Assembly (NCBI GenBank): GCA_964615305.1
Contig: CAZTNA010000002.1
Span: 248,001 to 312,000 of the forward strand
Source: Bog-950 sp964615305
Lineage (GTDB): Bacteria; Bacteroidota; Bacteroidia; Chitinophagales; LD1
Length of the DNA stretch: 64,000 nucleotides
Reading direction: 5' to 3'
The notes beneath the pieces were generated by a model. It was given only the letters and a program-made list of their open reading frames with translations, ran no database searches and had not been told where the DNA came from. Positions 62,101 to 64,000 of the stretch are shown here, piece by piece; position 1 is the stretch's first letter; each line of letters starts with the position of its first letter. The position numbers and the translations under genes are program-made.

Positions 62101-64000
62101 GAGTTAAGTCTGCCACTCCGTTCGCAGCACCATTACAATCAACATCTGTTCCTGCTATGCTTGAGGTAATTGCAGATGGCTCGGTTAACGTGTAAGATGC
62201 TGTTACAGTGCAACTGTTGGCATCGGTAACTGTTAAGGTATAAGTTCCTGCAGCTAAAGCCGTTAGGTCTTCGGTAGTGCTTCCATTGCTCCATACAAAT
62301 GCGTATGGAGACACACCACCAGAAATACTTGTATTTACTGTACCGTTATTACCACCACTACAACTTATGTTGGTGGAGAAACCGGTAAGCACTAATGGCG
62401 AAGGTTGTGTAACCACCACTGCAACGGAAGCAGTGCAGCCGTTAGCATCAGTTACGGTTAAGGTATATGTTCCAATAGTAAGTGCCGACAAATCATCGGT
62501 GGTAGCACCATTACTCCACAGATAAGTGTAGCCCGGTGTGCCGCCAGTAACAGTAATATCTACCTCACCATTTGCACCACCGTTGCAGGCTACATTGGTT
62601 ACAGTTGTGGCAATAGCAATTGCAGTAGGCTCATTAATTACTACAGAATCTCTACGTGTACAACCATTGGCATCCGTAATAACAACCACATAGTAGCCAC
62701 CTGCTAATCCGGTCAAATCTTCTGTGCCGGCAAAGTTGCTCCACAAGAAACTATAAGGTGATGTTCCTCCACTCACTTGTAAATCAGCCGCACCGGTGTT
62801 TGCACCGTTACACAACAAATGTGTAGGTGTAATAGAACTGGTAAGCGCTATCGGTTCATTAACATCAAATGTATCACTCAATACACAACCGTTGGCATCG
62901 GTAATGGTAACACTGTATGTGCCACCGCTCACGTTGTTGATGTCTTCGGTAGTAGCACCATTGCTCCATGCAAAAGAATACGGGAACACTCCTCCCTGAA
63001 CGGTTACATCTACAGATCCGTTTGCACCACCCGCACAACCTACATCAGTAGTTGTGGCATTTAATACTAAACCGGTAGGTTCAGTGATAGCGGCAGAAGC
63101 AGAAGCAGTGCAACCATTACCATCAGTAAGGGTTACTGAATATGTTCCTGCTGCAAGAGAAGTTACGTCTTCGGTAGTAGCACCGTTACTCCACAGGTAA
63201 GTGATAGTTGGTGTACCTCCGTTTACTGTAATATTTATTGTTCCGGTAGCAGCTCCGTTACAAAGAACATCAGTATCTGAAACGGTAATAGTAATAGGTG
63301 CCGGCTCATCAATAAATACCGAATCGCGTTTTTCACAGCCGTTGGCATCTTTAATAATTACATAGTACCAGCCACCGCTCAATCCACTAATGTCTTCTGT
63401 ATTCTGGAAAGTACTCCACAAGAAAGTATAAGGAGGAGTTCCGTTACTTACTGTAAGGTCCGCCTCTCCATTCGCAAAACCCGAACAAGTAGCATCAGTT
63501 TTTGCAATAGAAGATGTAATGGCCGTTGGTTCATTAACAGTAACTGAAGTAGCAGTTATGCATCCGTTAGCATCAGTAATGGTTACAAAGTAAGTTCCGC
63601 CACTTAAACCTGAAAGATTTTGAGTAGTGGCACCGTTGTTCCATAAATATGAATACGGAGTCGTGCCTCCTGCTACGGCAATATTTACAGTTCCATTAGC
63701 CATCCCATTGCAAGTTACATCAATACTACTCGAACTTATTGTAAGCGCTGCGGGTTCTGTTACAGTGAATGATGCGGAAGCATTACAAAGATTTGCATCA
63801 GTAACGGTTACTGAATAGCCTCCTGCAGTGATACCAGAAATGCTTGGTGTATTAGCACCGTTGCTCCATAAATAACTGTAGGTTGTAGTTCCACCAACTA
63901 CTGTTAAGTTGATACTTCCGTTGTTGCCACCATTACATTGTATATTTACCACAGCACCTGTTACCACCAATTGGCTTGGTTGAGTTATGGTAGTTCCTGC
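59132..64000 (-). CDS. Giant SprB-repeat adhesin with T9SS type B domain (5' end outside window)
   Basis: The frame runs through the window edge, so the N-terminus is missing; 1622 residues are visible. They contain 19 SprB-type repeats, each starting Cys-x-Gly and having a second Cys at repeat position 51 (often ANGC), with LWSNGATTED and GGTYxVTVTDANGC cores. One PKD/Ig-like domain follows, then a C-terminal gliding-motility-associated (type B) sorting domain: PTAFTPNNDGMNDRFEF and NRWGEKFF, near residues 1520-1612. In Flavobacterium, SprB is the mobile surface adhesin of gliding. The protein may serve gliding or adhesion here; gliding genes are not in the window. Both Cys are candidates for a disulfide within each repeat. 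Confidence 0.92.
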   Translation of the reverse strand, partial: AGTTITQPSQLVVTGAVVNIQCNGGNNGSINLTVVGGTTTYSYLWSNGANTPSISGITAGGYSVTVTDANLCNASASFTVTEPAALTISSSSIDVTCNGMANGTVNIAVAGGTTPYSYLWNNGATTQNLSGLSGGTYFVTITDANGCITATSVTVNEPTAITSSIAKTDATCSGFANGEADLTVSNGTPPYTFLWSTFQNTEDISGLSGGWYYVIIKDANGCEKRDSVFIDEPAPITITVSDTDVLCNGAATGTINITVNGGTPTITYLWSNGATTEDVTSLAAGTYSVTLTDGNGCTASASAAITEPTGLVLNATTTDVGCAGGANGSVDVTVQGGVFPYSFAWSNGATTEDINNVSGGTYSVTITDANGCVLSDTFDVNEPIALTSSITPTHLLCNGANTGAADLQVSGGTSPYSFLWSNFAGTEDLTGLAGGYYVVVITDANGCTRRDSVVINEPTAIAIATTVTNVACNGGANGEVDITVTGGTPGYTYLWSNGATTDDLSALTIGTYTLTVTDANGCTASVAVVVTQPSPLVLTGFSTNISCSGGNNGTVNTSISGGVSPYAFVWSNGSTTEDLTALAAGTYTLTVTDANSCTVTASYTLTEPSAITSSIAGTDVDCNGAANGVADLTPGGGVPPYTFLWNLFQTTEDLQNLSGGTYYVIITDANGCTKRDSVIISEPTKLVLSATSNNILCNGSNNGSIDLSVVGGTPNYSYLWSNGAVTEDISGLTGGTYTVTVTDFNGCTATMSVFISQPVVLLVTGNGVDVSCNGGNNGSVNINVSGGTAPYFYNWNNGETSEDIYNLTAGTYAVTVSDVNGCNDTASFTITAPGGMQSTVSTVDVSCQGANNGSADLFITGGTPPYTFLWSNFQGSEDIANLDGGIYYVLVTDDNGCTHRDSAIILEPSPLILSTVVVNISCFNANDGTVNLTVQGGTQPYTYAWSHGANTEDLSNLSGGTYVVTVTDNHGCTAQASVIIVNPSPIAANHITKNTLCFGDANGSIDLIPTGGTPNFTFSWSNGATSEDVNNLSAGLYIVTITDSRNCTKLDSITITEPGALFTSGFIKNVSCKGNADGCLDITGYGGTLPYAFLWSTGQSTEDICYLSGGDYYVTVTDGNGCSVVSFYQISEPDSLEVTLAATNVSCFGGTNGTVSATPSGGVKPYEYLWSDFIVDSFRTNIGAGLYVILLTDSNGCHIFDSIRVTEPTALQLSGVTTNTNCFGATDGGVDISVTGGTAPYTYSWTNGAVSEDLSSVGAGTYTVTVTDANQCTTTATFTITQPTELILTLITDKPSCHGSKNGSIAVIASQGVPPYSYTWSTTPPQTTATAEDLGAGSYTVTVVDDNGCTASVTQVLLQPDSLEVTTTATNAKCFGSSTGSVEVFVTGGVSPFVYELNGVAQPTGSFGNLQPGNYLVVVNDVNGCEGRSQFTITAPSQVQVDLSATQQVILTGMQTTLIASASSTLPIIGYSWMPDSLFDFSNCANPQDCNNPLVAPRTTTIFTVTAYNSDSCSASDTITIYVNNEASAFIPTAFTPNNDGMNDRFEFDILGATNLDVTIFNRWGEKFFSNEAQKNGFGNNDAWDGTKNGKYCPEDTYVYRITVTYFDGEVKTLEGTVTLMR
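59654..63937 (-). repeat. SprB repeat array, 225-base period with three-repeat super-period
   Basis: Starting from the Cys codon at 63937, repeats 1-17 are each exactly 75 codons (225 bases); the Cys codon of repeat 18 falls exactly at 60112 as predicted. Repeat 18 is 77 codons, so repeat 19 begins at 59881. Repeats 3, 6, 9 and 12 share extra features (see findings). Confidence 0.9.

Noticed and set aside
59211..63818. Several plus-strand frames of 60-80 residues inside the SprB gene
   Set aside because: They recur with the 225-base repeat period and are antisense shadows of the repeat; none has its own promoter or independent composition.
1..64000. CRISPR array, insertion sequence, prophage or integrated element
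   Set aside because: No short spaced repeats, transposase, integrase or terminal repeats; the only tandem repeats are coding ones, and base composition is even.

Overview
The window is chromosomal DNA from a member of the Bacteroidota, most likely a free-living, non-pigmented aerobic lineage near Chitinophagia/Sphingobacteriia; the genus cannot be read from the sequence. Evidence: several secreted proteins carry type IX secretion (T9SS) C-terminal sorting domains (type A and type B); one is a giant SprB-repeat adhesin; promoters fit the Bacteroidota -33/-7 pattern (TTG or TTTG, about 19 bases, TAnnTTTG); Shine-Dalgarno sequences are essentially absent; and family-level markers are present (Omp28-like lipoprotein, PUR-alpha/DUF3276 protein, stand-alone B12-binding mutase subunit, PorE-like OmpA lipoprotein). 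Base composition is AT-rich and even, and I see no insertion sequence, prophage, CRISPR array or integration site.

Layout. 1-7.1 kb: the 3' end of an Ig-repeat T9SS protein, a long-chain acyl-CoA ligase, a TerB/J-domain protein, Lgt and a secreted M1 aminopeptidase. 7.2-15 kb: an Omp28-like lipoprotein, a CHRD-like lipoprotein, an isochorismatase-family hydrolase, a conserved 470-residue orphan, a TauE/SafE exporter, an SDR coupled to a GT-C glycosyltransferase, and an outer-membrane barrel. 15-22 kb: an MBL-fold hydrolase, three consecutive APC permeases, and a P-loop kinase-like protein overlapping a dCMP deaminase. 22-32.5 kb: AsmA-like protein, two small exported proteins, MarR regulator, DnaX, M16 peptidase, B12-binding mutase subunit and a poly-Lys/poly-Asp protein. 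32.6-38 kb: GltX, polysaccharide deacetylase and TatD (overlapping), tRNA-Ser(GGA), SucC and a TPR protein. 38-47 kb: a secreted beta-propeller protein, a LexA/UmuD-like S24 repressor divergent from a Y-family polymerase, AlkB-type hydroxylase, PorE-like lipoprotein, tRNA-Leu(GAG) and an SDR. 47-58.7 kb: PUR-alpha-like protein, PurT, proline dehydrogenase, a coiled-coil protein, lipoate ligase, alpha/beta hydrolase, YCII protein, DusB, ornithine aminotransferase, two small orphans and Ffh. 58.7-64 kb: a 473-base intergenic region with a foldable segment, then the 3' part of the giant SprB-repeat protein, which runs off the window.

Most of the window is housekeeping and general metabolism in short operons. 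The themes that tie genes together are surface export (four T9SS cargo proteins plus a PorE-like envelope protein, Lgt, AsmA and an outer-membrane barrel), a likely SOS module (S24 repressor with Y-polymerase), and convergence of proline and ornithine breakdown on P5C/glutamate semialdehyde. I do not see a clearly new multi-gene system. The most interesting signals are a three-repeat higher-order period inside the SprB array, promoters placed 3-4 bases before the start codon (predicting leaderless mRNAs), a kinase/dCMP deaminase gene pair resembling the fused yeast enzyme, and several unexplained conserved or low-complexity proteins.
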